Below are positions 36,757 through 45,248 of a DNA stretch of 64,000 nucleotides, one piece after another (position 1 is the first letter of the stretch; each line of letters starts with the position of its first letter). Source of the DNA: Pandoraea aquatica (GTDB lineage Bacteria; Pseudomonadota; Gammaproteobacteria; Burkholderiales; Burkholderiaceae); assembly GCF_902459565.1 (NCBI RefSeq), contig NZ_CABPSN010000008.1, forward strand, positions 1 through 64,000, given 5' to 3'. The notes under the pieces were generated by a model that saw nothing but the letters and a program-made list of their open reading frames with translations, was not told the DNA's origin and ran no database searches. Made by a program: the position numbers and the translations under genes.

Positions 36757-39700
36757 TTAGCTCGATTTGGTGGGCGCGCGGAGTTTCTCGAACCGTGTTT
36801 CGAGTTGCTTGGTTGTCACCTTCTTGATCGCATCCAATCGACTCTCAATCTCCGGCTCGGCTTGAGCTGAACCCGTCTTCACCAGATTCAGCCGCCGCTG
36901 CATATCGGCAACCTCACGGTCCCACCACGCATTCGATGCCGCTGCAGCTTCTCGCCGCACGATGGTCTGGTGCGCTCTTGCGGCCACCTCACGTTTTGCT
37001 CTCGCCGCCGACTCCTGCGTGGCACGTTTTAGGGCCTCTGCTTTGGCCGATTGGGATGCGCGGGTATATGCCTGGAGGGATGCGGTTCTTCCTGCCTGCA
37101 GCGCTTGCTGTCGGGCTTCTCTTCTTGTCGCTTCGGCGATTGCCAGTCGCGCTGATCGCTGAGTCTCTGATTCGATTGCCGTCTGAGCGCTCAGTTGCGC
37201 GGATTTCGCCGCTTTCTCGGCCTCCTTTTCGGCCTCCTTCTTAACCTTCTGTTTTGCCGCAGCGTCCTTTGTATTCGTCGCCGCCTCGGTGGCGGTTGAG
37301 GCGAGATGCTCCTGCGCCGGATCTGAATCACCCGAAATCATTGCACGATATTCCGTACGCGCCGCTCGCAGGCATGCCTCGAATTGTTCTTGAATGGCGG
37401 ACTGGCTTGCGCCCGGATTGCGCTGCTGAAATTCGGCGTAGTCGGCGGTATGCCGCTCAACGATGTCGTCAATCAGGGGGCGACGTGTCTCGATGAGCGA
37501 TCGTCCGTATTCCGCGCCACGGTTTTCGATGATGCCAGCCGCGATGTATCCCGGCGCGGTGGTATCGGGGGCTACCTTTTTCCACTCACCTGTCACAATG
37601 TCCTCGATCATCGCGCGGTATTCCCATTGTTCACCGATGGTGATCATCGGCATCGCATCGCGCATTTTTGACGCCAGTCGTTCGTTGTCGGCCGAATTTA
37701 GTGACGACAAGGAAAGATCCTCCCGCGCATGGCGAAGCACCTCCTTGAGTGGCACCGGCTCATAGGCGAGGTTTGGCGCGCGATCGACCTGAACCTGCAA
37801 ACGCACAGCGAGGGTGATTGAACGACGCAAGCTCACGTACTGCGGCAGTTCGTTCATTTTTGGCACCAACCCTGCAGAATCCATCCACGCCACCAGCGGG
37901 TTGCGCGCATCTCTGGGCGAGTGAGGTGCCCGCAGCAGCTCCACGTAAAAGCAACGTGCCGCACCTTCAGGCTTACTTAACAAGATTTTTAGGAGGGTGG
38001 GGCGCTCAACGTCCGCGTCTCGCAATTCGTGCATCAGGCTGGCCCAGCCCCGGGCAAGCATGGGATGCATGGCCACCCGTCTTCCGAGCAGCGAGACATA
38101 GTCTCGTCCCTCCGGAGAAAGCAGGGCCTCGACGACTGCGGGCGAGGACACGACCTCGGTTCGTACCAGCGCAGCGAGCACGCGCAGGTAGTAGCCATTG
38201 CAGATGACGCCTAAGTGATCGGCATCGGTGAAATCGCCGGTGACGTTCATCAGCACGTGCGTGAGCGATTCCAGCATCCTGGGCACCGGGAGTCGGCGCG
38301 CGACTTTGGCCATCTCTCTATAGTCACCCGTCAGGAGATGCGCATATAGCTCGTTGGTCGACGCCGCGAACTCTTGCATGGCCCGAATCACCGGATCACG
38401 GCTGTTGGCGGTTGTGGCACCGTAGTCGCGAAGATAGATAACACTGACCGGCTGCCCGGTCTGTATCTGCAAGAGGGCGAGCGCGCTCGCGCACGAGTCG
38501 CAGGTGTCGAGCAACGTATTGAAGTGAACGCCGCCCGTGATCGGATGGTCGCGCGCTTCCCGCGCGATGAGCGTTGCGAGAATTTGCTCGGCGTCTTGTG
38601 TTCTGTCGATGACTGGTGCGGGGTCGTGGCCGAGGACGGGCAAGCTGATCTGCGTTGCGGTTTTGCCCGGCGAGTCGGGCGCTTCCTGCACATATTTAGC
38701 GAGACGACGTTTGGCGTCGATGAACATGAAGCGACCGATCTTGATTTCGTCGATGTCGCCCAACGCACTCATCTCTCGCTGTATCGGCAGTTCGAAACCT
38801 TCTGCGCGCGCGCCGCCGGACAACGAAAAGTAGACCTTCGCGCCCGCCGCAGTTTCAACGGCCGCAAATGCGAGATTGTTCTCGCGCAAGCGTGATTTCA
38901 AATCCACGACCCCCGCCGCGTTACCGATGTTCCACTCGCCAGCCGTTTCAAAGACCAGCTCCGGACCGAGCAACGTTTGATAGACCGCGAGATCGAACTC
39001 GTGGGTCTCGGGCGAGAACAACTCGCGGCGCGACATGCTGGCCTTATTGTTCGCGACGAAATTCCGCTGTGCCTGCTCTGACGTGAAGATCTGGTAAGTC
39101 GCTTCGTCCACCGAGGGTGTCGGATGTTCCTTGCGCGAGTCCGGCACTTGTGCCGCCAGTTGCCGCTGGATGTTCCGATAACTGGGGGAGCGGTGCAGCG
39201 CCAGCGTGTCCGTTTTCACTTGCTGCTTGATCGTACGGAATGCGTCGATCAGATGCTTGTCCTGAGGAACGTCGGGGTCCAGCCACCGAAATTCCATCTC
39301 GGCGGCATCCGCTTGTGCCTGGGGTTTGGGCATTCGTGCGGCGTGAAAGCGGTTCGCCTCGACCTGTACCACCACCGTAGACGCTGCGCCGGGAATGCAA
39401 GTGCCGAAGACGGCCTTCTCGAAGGGCAGCCCTTCGACGATGTCGGAAAGCACCAGAGGGACCAACGTCGCTGTCGCGCCCGTGCTCGCCGGTGCGATGC
39501 CTTGCGCGTTGCCGACGCGGCCGGGCTCGACCAGATCGCTCGATATTTGCCCTTTCACCGAATCGCGGAAAACGGGGACGGCCGGAAGGCCGGCGTTCTG
39601 TACGTCCTCCGGTGAAGGCACAGAAAAACGCGTGCCGGCCGGATTGACCCGGATGTACTGATTGCGGTGGACAAAGAAACCCATCGGGGCGTTGTACTTC

Positions 39701-40125
39701 ACGTTCCGGTTCGACAAATCTGGCAGGACAGCCGATGGCGGCATCGCCGGTGCCGCAGGCGTAGCAGGCGACGCGGGCGTCACGCGCATGCTCGACAGGG
39801 TGGCGGCGATGGTCGACGCGGGGCGTACCATGCCCGACTCATTGGCCAGATTGGGCAGACTGCCATGGTGACGTGTCTTCGTGGCAAGCCCGAAATCGCT
39901 GATCTTTCGCGGCGATGTGTTGGCGACGAGCGCGGGCCATGGACGAGGGGGCGGCGACAGCGTGTTGCCTGCTTCCGATTTCACGAAAGCACTCGACTCG
40001 CGTTGGCGAGACGACATGCGGGGCAGTCGTGCAGTCCCGGACGGTTGGCTGTCAGGCGTTTCGGGAGGTGGTGCCAGCGAGGTCGAAGCAACGGCGGGCG
40101 AGGCGGCTTGCATGATCGTGTGCAT
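36757..40125 (-). CDS. Large protein with a deaminase-like (BURPS668_1122-type) domain; putative toxin/effector
   Basis: A 1122-residue protein without signal peptide or membrane segment. Residues 1-140 are Ser/Pro/Ala-rich and probably disordered. A region near 150-200 (GFFVHRNQYIRVNPAG, FRDSVKGQ) looks like small beta units seen in secreted toxins. Residues about 430-570 carry a cytidine-deaminase-superfamily signature: Asp511-Ala-Glu513, then Cys542-Asp-Ser-Cys545, with a 31-residue gap between the first and second zinc ligands, followed by the strand PVSVIYLRDYG. This fits the toxin-deaminase group of polymorphic toxins, where D-x-E replaces H-x-E. Residues 580-820 are helical. Residues 825-930 form a module shared with the upstream gene, and 935-1075 are an Ala/Lys/Glu-rich coiled coil. 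There is no immunity-like gene next to it. Function is inferred from motif only. Confidence 0.75.
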   Translation of the reverse strand: MHTIMQAASPAVASTSLAPPPETPDSQPSGTARLPRMSSRQRESSAFVKSEAGNTLSPPPRPWPALVANTSPRKISDFGLATKTRHHGSLPNLANESGMVRPASTIAATLSSMRVTPASPATPAAPAMPPSAVLPDLSNRNVKYNAPMGFFVHRNQYIRVNPAGTRFSVPSPEDVQNAGLPAVPVFRDSVKGQISSDLVEPGRVGNAQGIAPASTGATATLVPLVLSDIVEGLPFEKAVFGTCIPGAASTVVVQVEANRFHAARMPKPQAQADAAEMEFRWLDPDVPQDKHLIDAFRTIKQQVKTDTLALHRSPSYRNIQRQLAAQVPDSRKEHPTPSVDEATYQIFTSEQAQRNFVANNKASMSRRELFSPETHEFDLAVYQTLLGPELVFETAGEWNIGNAAGVVDLKSRLRENNLAFAAVETAAGAKVYFSLSGGARAEGFELPIQREMSALGDIDEIKIGRFMFIDAKRRLAKYVQEAPDSPGKTATQISLPVLGHDPAPVIDRTQDAEQILATLIAREARDHPITGGVHFNTLLDTCDSCASALALLQIQTGQPVSVIYLRDYGATTANSRDPVIRAMQEFAASTNELYAHLLTGDYREMAKVARRLPVPRMLESLTHVLMNVTGDFTDADHLGVICNGYYLRVLAALVRTEVVSSPAVVEALLSPEGRDYVSLLGRRVAMHPMLARGWASLMHELRDADVERPTLLKILLSKPEGAARCFYVELLRAPHSPRDARNPLVAWMDSAGLVPKMNELPQYVSLRRSITLAVRLQVQVDRAPNLAYEPVPLKEVLRHAREDLSLSSLNSADNERLASKMRDAMPMITIGEQWEYRAMIEDIVTGEWKKVAPDTTAPGYIAAGIIENRGAEYGRSLIETRRPLIDDIVERHTADYAEFQQRNPGASQSAIQEQFEACLRAARTEYRAMISGDSDPAQEHLASTATEAATNTKDAAAKQKVKKEAEKEAEKAAKSAQLSAQTAIESETQRSARLAIAEATRREARQQALQAGRTASLQAYTRASQSAKAEALKRATQESAARAKREVAARAHQTIVRREAAAASNAWWDREVADMQRRLNLVKTGSAQAEPEIESRLDAIKKVTTKQLETRFEKLRAPTKSS

Positions 40126-40155
40126 GGTATGAGCTCCGAAAACGTGAGTGCGGCG

Positions 40156-41283
40156 TCAGGCGTTTGACGCGGAAGCCTTCTTGTCTGAACTCGACTTTGA
40201 TTTGGACCGGGAAGTCGAGGCGGCGCTCGCGTCGCCGATGGGCGAGGTCACGACATAGAGTTGCGGCAGGTTTCCCAGCGCGGTGTTGTAAGTATTCGAC
40301 CGATCGACCGGGGCGTTGGAGGCGGTGGGGGCGCTCAACGTAGAGGACGAGCTGAATCTACCGATAGACGTGCTCGAACCGGCTTTCGCACTGGCCAGTT
40401 GCTTCGCTCTGGCCGCTGCCTGCGCTGTCGCGGTTTCCCGGGCATAGGTGCTGGCAGCCTGCTTCGCCTGTGCATTCGCCACGCGTTGCGCATAGGCTTG
40501 GGCGTCTCGCCGGGATTTCTCCTCTGCGGATTCTTTGGCAATACGCGCGACGGCGGAATCGATTTCGCGCACCGTTTGTCGGGCGGCATCGGCCGCAGTT
40601 TTTCGTATCTCGGCCTTGGCGGCTGCGGCCGCTCGCTGCACATATTGCGAATCCGATGCGCGCTGGTGGCCGAGGCTGGCCGCCACAGCCGATGCCGCAG
40701 CTACGCTCGCCGTCTTGATGGCCTGTGCGCTCGTCGATGCGCTCTCGGCACCGTGAGTGGCGAGCGCCTGTGCCGACGTGCTGGTCGCCTCGTTGTCGGC
40801 GTTCACAAGGCAGATGAAGCGCTCCATTGCCGCTCGGCAGATTTGATTACGCGCGTCGATCGACTGGTTTTTCGTTGCGTCGGGATGGTCGCGCATAAAA
40901 GTCGCGAAACGTTCGAGCGCGTCGTTGATGATGCCGTCTCGAGAGGGCTTTCGTTCATCCGTCAGCTTGCGGATGAACGACGGCTGAACGTCGTCGATCG
41001 TCGACTGTACGACGCTCGATGGTGCGCGCTGACCGGGCAATTCCTTGCGCCACGCGTCCTGGACAGCGGCCGTCACCATGGCGCGAAACTGATGTTGTTC
41101 GCTTACGGTGACAGCGGGCATATGTGCCATCAACTCATGCTTCAGGTTGTTCTGCGCCATGATCACAAAGGATTCCATGGACAGATAGCCATTGGCGTTT
41201 TGGGTGCTGCAATGTTGTGCTCTTGGCTTGTACGTCGGGCGGTGTTGTGCTCTCGGCTGGTAAGTTGGGCAGCGAGGATGCAT
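40156..41283 (-). CDS. Paralogous companion lacking the deaminase domain, uncharacterised
   Basis: A 375-residue protein, first gene of the pair and 30 bp upstream of the deaminase-like gene. Residues 55-160 align without a gap to residues 825-930 of the larger protein (28 identities in 106 by hand; e.g. MPxxTxxEQ, RAM, WxK, ALERF-like helices). Residues 165-300 are Ala/Gln/Arg-rich coiled coil and 300-375 a Ser-rich tail, matching the larger protein's C-terminus in style. The first 30 residues include a 10-residue direct repeat (PTYQPRAQH / PTYKPRAQH). The start is uncertain: no ribosome site is visible for 41283, 41178 or 41160. Function is unknown. Confidence 0.68.
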   Translation of the reverse strand: MHPRCPTYQPRAQHRPTYKPRAQHCSTQNANGYLSMESFVIMAQNNLKHELMAHMPAVTVSEQHQFRAMVTAAVQDAWRKELPGQRAPSSVVQSTIDDVQPSFIRKLTDERKPSRDGIINDALERFATFMRDHPDATKNQSIDARNQICRAAMERFICLVNADNEATSTSAQALATHGAESASTSAQAIKTASVAAASAVAASLGHQRASDSQYVQRAAAAAKAEIRKTAADAARQTVREIDSAVARIAKESAEEKSRRDAQAYAQRVANAQAKQAASTYARETATAQAAARAKQLASAKAGSSTSIGRFSSSSTLSAPTASNAPVDRSNTYNTALGNLPQLYVVTSPIGDASAASTSRSKSKSSSDKKASASNA

Positions 41284-41615
41284 GGGCGAGTGGGGTAACC
41301 GGCATGGAGGGAGACGACGGACACGTCGAGCCGACGCGTTGCTTTATCGCTGGCCGGACGGTGTACGACGCTTCGAGGGGAGGGTTGAGGTGGCGCGAGT
41401 GTTGCCGATGCGGATTGCCGGACCTTTCAGAAAACGCTTTGGGAAAGCGTCATCCGGCGCGGGCGGTGCGGCGGCGAGCGCAATAGGCTCGCAGTGCTGA
41501 CGGTTTGGGCATTTGCAAGTGGCGGCACGTTTTGGTGTCGCCACTTGCACGGGGTGATGGGCTTTGTGTACGCGCCGACACCCGGGAGGACTTGTCGGCT
41601 TATCGACTTATGGGC
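41284..41615. other. Intergenic region between tal and the deaminase-pair genes
   Basis: About 330 bp between two genes on the minus strand. Besides the 11-bp inverted repeat at 41514-41549 I see no hairpin with a T-tract, no clear promoter and no ORF that resembles a gene. Confidence 0.5.
41514..41549. repeat. Perfect 11-bp inverted repeat with 14-bp spacer
   Basis: TGCAAGTGGCG at 41514-41524 is repeated inverted at 41539-41549. It lies 67 bp past the tal stop and about 230 bp before the deaminase-pair start. It could be a T-less terminator of tal or an operator for the pair. Confidence 0.6.
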
Positions 41616-42566
41616 TTACCGCGCTGCGTCGATCAGCCCTTCGAGCTTGATCGCATCGGCTGCGAAGGCGCGAATGCCTTCGGCGAGCTTTTCGGTGGCC
41701 ATCGCGTCGTCGTTCAGGGCGAAGCGGAACGACGGTTCGTCCGTTTTGACGCGCGCGATATCGGCCGAGCGTGCGTCCTTCACATCGAGTTCACGCTTGA
41801 CCTCGCCTTCGGTGGTGCGCAGTTGTTCCAGCAGCGCGGGGCTGATCGTGAGCAGATCGCAGCCGGAGAGCGCCAGAATCTGACCGGTGGAACGGAAGCT
41901 TGCGCCCATCACTTCCGTGTCATGGCCGAAGTGCTTGTAGTAGCGGTAGATGGCCGACACGGAGCGCACGCCCGGATCGTTGACACCCGCGTTGGCCGCT
42001 TCGTCCCAGTTCGCGCCGGCCGACTTCTTGTACCAGTCGTAGATGCGACCGACGAAGGGGGAAATCAGCCGCGCCCCAGCTTCGGCGCACGCAGCCGCCT
42101 GCACCAGCGAGAACAGCAGCGTCATGTTGCAACGGATCTTGTCGCGCTCCAGAATCTCGGCGGCGCGAATGCCTTCCCACGTCGAGGCAATCTTGATCAG
42201 CACGCGATCGCGTTCGATGCCTTCGGCTTCGTACATGGCGATCAGCTTGCGGGCGCGGGCCACGGTGCCTGCCGTATCGAATGACAGACGGGCGTCCACT
42301 TCCGTGGAGACACGGCCCGGCACGATATCCAGAATCTCTTTACCGAAGGCGATCAGCAGACGGTCGATGATTTCGTCCGTCGATGCGGCGCGGTGCTCGC
42401 CGACCACACGCGTGAGAATCGGGCGGTAGGTGTCCTTCTGGACAGCGCCGAGGATCAGCGAAGGGTTGGTGGTGGCGTCTTGCGGCTTGTAGGCATCCAT
42501 CACCTGAAAGTCACCGGTGTCGGCAACCACGATGGTGTGACGCTTGAGTTGATCGAGCAGATTCAT
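41616..42566 (-). CDS. tal: Transaldolase
   Basis: A 316-residue class I aldolase of the non-oxidative pentose phosphate pathway, transferring a dihydroxyacetone unit from sedoheptulose-7-P to glyceraldehyde-3-P. Motifs: N-terminal [25 protein letters not shown] in two parts, [20 protein letters not shown], the Schiff-base Lys in [12 protein letters not shown], and [11 protein letters not shown]. Length fits TalB (317). The start at 42566 gives the family N-terminus [11 protein letters not shown]. It is divergent from rpiA, a neighbour in the same pathway. Confidence 0.97.
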   Translation of the reverse strand: MNLLDQLKRHTIVVADTGDFQVMDAYKPQDATTNPSLILGAVQKDTYRPILTRVVGEHRAASTDEIIDRLLIAFGKEILDIVPGRVSTEVDARLSFDTAGTVARARKLIAMYEAEGIERDRVLIKIASTWEGIRAAEILERDKIRCNMTLLFSLVQAAACAEAGARLISPFVGRIYDWYKKSAGANWDEAANAGVNDPGVRSVSAIYRYYKHFGHDTEVMGASFRSTGQILALSGCDLLTISPALLEQLRTTEGEVKRELDVKDARSADIARVKTDEPSFRFALNDDAMATEKLAEGIRAFAADAIKLEGLIDAAR

Positions 42567-42732
42567 GAGAGCGGCCTTGCGAGATAAGCACTGCGTGACA
42601 TGACATCCGGCACGGGGCCGGAACAGCAAGACGGGGGCGGGGCGACGCAGAACATCGAAAACAGCGAAAAACGGCGCGTCACGCCCGACTCCGGTAAACT
42701 TCCGACTTTACCAAACTTTGCCGGAATTCCCC

Positions 42733-43425
42733 ATGACCCAGGACGAACTCAAACGCCTGGTCGGCCAGGCTGCTGCCGACTATGTGAACCAACACGTGCC
42801 CGAGGGCAGCGTGATCGGCGTGGGCACCGGGTCCACCGCCAACTGCTTCATCGATGCGCTTGCCGCCCACAAGGGCCGGTATCGCGGCGCAGTCTCCAGT
42901 TCCGAAGCGAGCACCGAGCGCCTGCGCAAGCACGGCATCGAAGTGTTCGATCTCAACCAGATCGACAGCCTGCCCGTCTATGTCGACGGTGCGGACGAAA
43001 TCAATGCCCTCGGCCACATGGTCAAGGGCGGCGGCGGGGCGCTCACGCGCGAGAAGATCGTCGCGTCGGTAGCGAAGGAATTCGTCTGCGTGGTCGACGC
43101 CTCCAAGGAAGTGGCCGTGCTGGGCGTCTTCCCGCTGCCGGTCGAAGTCATTCCGATGGCGCAGGCAAGCGTCGCTCGCGCGCTCCAGGCGCTGGGCGGC
43201 AAGCCGCAGGCGCGTGTGCGTGCCGATGGCAGCCCTTACATGACCGACAACGGTTGCGCTATTCTCGACGTGCACGGGTTGCAGATTCTCGACCCGGTGG
43301 CGTTCGAGACCAAGGTCAACCAGATCCCCGGCGTGGTGACGGTCGGCCTGTTTGCACAACGTGGCGCGGATATTACGCTCATGGGTACGCCCGAAGGCGT
43401 GCGCACCATCGACTATAAAAACTGA
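42733..43425 (+). CDS. rpiA: Ribose-5-phosphate isomerase A
   Basis: A 230-residue isomerase interconverting ribose-5-P and ribulose-5-P. Motifs: [15 protein letters not shown] (phosphate loop), [23 protein letters not shown] with the catalytic acids, and [14 protein letters not shown]. The length is close to E. coli RpiA (219). ATG at 42733 is preferred over a TTG five codons earlier. It pairs divergently with tal. Confidence 0.97.
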   Translation: MTQDELKRLVGQAAADYVNQHVPEGSVIGVGTGSTANCFIDALAAHKGRYRGAVSSSEASTERLRKHGIEVFDLNQIDSLPVYVDGADEINALGHMVKGGGGALTREKIVASVAKEFVCVVDASKEVAVLGVFPLPVEVIPMAQASVARALQALGGKPQARVRADGSPYMTDNGCAILDVHGLQILDPVAFETKVNQIPGVVTVGLFAQRGADITLMGTPEGVRTIDYKN

Positions 43426-43440
43426 CCCCGGGAGGGCAGG

Positions 43441-44514
43441 ATGGCTGGATCGCGTCGTCTACCCGAAACCTGGTTCCGTCGTGGCCTCTGGCTGATCGCC
43501 GTGTTGTTCGCGGCGTTCCTCATTGGCCTTGGCGGTCTTGTCGTCGACAAACTGCCGGGCGTCGCGCCTGTACCGACGCTCGATTCCTTCGTAGATCGAG
43601 CGCAGGCCGAGCGTGCCGATGCTGCGATCAAACAGGCACAGACGCAGCAGGAAGACGTCGGCGCCCAGTTGGAGACCGCGCGTTTGCAGCTCAAGGCGCG
43701 CAGTACGGCGTATCGCAACGCGCGCGAGTCGTTCAACGACTGGGTGGCGACACGTACTGCGACGGCGCAGGCCAGTCAGGACGCCGAACTCGTCGCCCGC
43801 ACGCGTGCGCTCGACACGCTCAAGACAGCGGAGCGCGACGCGCAAACGGCGGTCGACACCCTCGAATCGAAGCAGTTGGATGCGCAGCGTGCGGTGCAGG
43901 CGGCGCGCACGGCACGCGTCGCACTCGACGTGACGGCGGGTGAGCAACTGGCGTCGATTCAGCGATCGCAGGAGCTCAAGGTTTTTGGCATCCGCCTGGC
44001 GTTGACGCTACCGTTGCTGGCGATTGGCGGCTGGTTGTTCGTGCGGCAGCGCAAGAGCACGTGGTGGCCGTTCGTGTGGGGCTTCATCTTCTTCGCGTTG
44101 TTCGCGTTCTTCGTCGAGTTGGTGCCGTATCTGCCGGATTACGGCGGCTATGTGCGGTATCTCGTCGGCATTGTGCTGACGATACTGATTGGTCGATACG
44201 CCATCGTGTCGTTGCAGCGTTATCTGGCGCGACAAAAAGCGGAAGAGCAGTTGCCGGATGAGCAGCGTCGCAAGACGTTGTCATACGATCTGGCGCAGGC
44301 AAGACTGGCGAAGTCGGTGTGTCCGGGGTGTGAGCGAGCGGTGAAGCTAGATGATCCGACGCGAGACTTCTGCGTGCACTGTGGCATTTGTCTGTTCGAT
44401 CATTGCGGCACGTGCAAGACGCGCAAGAACGCTTTTGCGCATTTCTGCCATCAGTGTGGTGCGCGGTCGACGGGCGTGAATGCCGATCCGCAATCGCAAG
44501 CGAATCCCGCGTAA
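43441..44514 (+). CDS. Membrane protein with coiled coil and C-terminal zinc ribbons, uncharacterised
   Basis: A 357-residue protein starting 15 nt after rpiA, with GGGAGG before its ATG, so probably co-transcribed. Residues 13-36 are a transmembrane helix, 48-170 an Ala/Gln/Arg-rich coiled coil presumably periplasmic, and three further hydrophobic helices span about 180-255. The cytoplasmic tail (290-345) has four Cys pairs: CPGC, CVHCG, CGTC and CHQCG, a double zinc ribbon. No family was identified. The layout (periplasmic coiled coil, membrane, zinc ribbons) suggests a structural or sensing role at the inner membrane. Confidence 0.8.
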   Translation: MAGSRRLPETWFRRGLWLIAVLFAAFLIGLGGLVVDKLPGVAPVPTLDSFVDRAQAERADAAIKQAQTQQEDVGAQLETARLQLKARSTAYRNARESFNDWVATRTATAQASQDAELVARTRALDTLKTAERDAQTAVDTLESKQLDAQRAVQAARTARVALDVTAGEQLASIQRSQELKVFGIRLALTLPLLAIGGWLFVRQRKSTWWPFVWGFIFFALFAFFVELVPYLPDYGGYVRYLVGIVLTILIGRYAIVSLQRYLARQKAEEQLPDEQRRKTLSYDLAQARLAKSVCPGCERAVKLDDPTRDFCVHCGICLFDHCGTCKTRKNAFAHFCHQCGARSTGVNADPQSQANPA

Positions 44515-44607
44515 CGGAGAGACAGAGAGAAGGACCGCCGACACCCGTTCGACGGGGCACGGTGTAACTCACGCGCGCTACACACACAACGAATGATCGG
44601 CAGAAAA

Positions 44608-44649
44608 GACAAAGGGCACATGCTGAGTGACGGCATGTGCCCTTTTGTC
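44608..44649. terminator. Bidirectional terminator between 43441 gene and yggX
   Basis: A long stem GACAAAGGGCACATGC/GCATGTGCCCTTTTGTC with a 9-nt loop; A- and T-rich base of stem on both strands. It serves convergent genes ending at 44514 and 44782. Confidence 0.75.
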
Positions 44650-44781
44650 GTTTAGGCATACGTCCCGAGAAGAAGCACTGGAGGCGTATGTGGGGCGGAT
44701 CGGTGCCCTGTTCTGGAGCGAGTTGGGTTTATGTCTGAGCGCCGGAATAGGGTGCCGATCTGCCCGGAGGGAGGTTTTAGC

Positions 44782-45057
44782 TCACTCGGAGGGCGGCGGC
44801 ACGTAGCCTTGCGCGACATCGGCACCGTCGCCGAAGAAGTACTTCTCGGTTTGCTTCACGAGGTACTGACGCGCACGCGGGTCGGCCATGTTCAGTCGGT
44901 TCTCGTTGATGAGCATGGTTTGTTGCTTGAGCCATCCGGCCCAGGCTTCCTTGGAGACGCTTTCCCAGAGGCGTTTGCCGAGTTCACCGGGCATGGGGGG
45001 GAAATCGAGACCTTCGGCTTCGGTGCCGAGTTTGATGCATTGAACCATGCGGGCCAT
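44782..45057 (-). CDS. yggX: Oxidative damage protection protein (YggX family, Fe(II) trafficking)
   Basis: A 91-residue protein starting [21 protein letters not shown], the YggX hallmark with the single conserved Cys7. The block [30 protein letters not shown] and the tail [13 protein letters not shown] are diagnostic. Members protect Fe-S enzymes from oxidation. GGAG lies 7 nt before the ATG; the open frame upstream to 45228 is not homologous. It follows argA on the same strand. Confidence 0.96.
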   Translation of the reverse strand: MARMVQCIKLGTEAEGLDFPPMPGELGKRLWESVSKEAWAGWLKQQTMLINENRLNMADPRARQYLVKQTEKYFFGDGADVAQGYVPPPSE

Positions 45058-45248
45058 GAGGGAACTCCTTCGTGATCGTCGAGTGTAGTGTGAATGGGGG
45101 CTGCGCGTCGGTCGGGGGCGGGAGCGAGGGGAACTCGCGAAATTCACGTCCCGAGGGCCAACGGCGGCGGCCGATAACCGGATATGGGGGCAGGGGCGCG
45201 GGATGCAAGGGATGGGACCGAGCGTCACGCGGGACCTGCCCGCCCAGA

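Noticed and set aside
41284-41615. HrpB/hrpII box (TTCG-N16-TTCG) before the deaminase pair
   Set aside because: No such pair of TTCG elements is present in the proper orientation in the region read.
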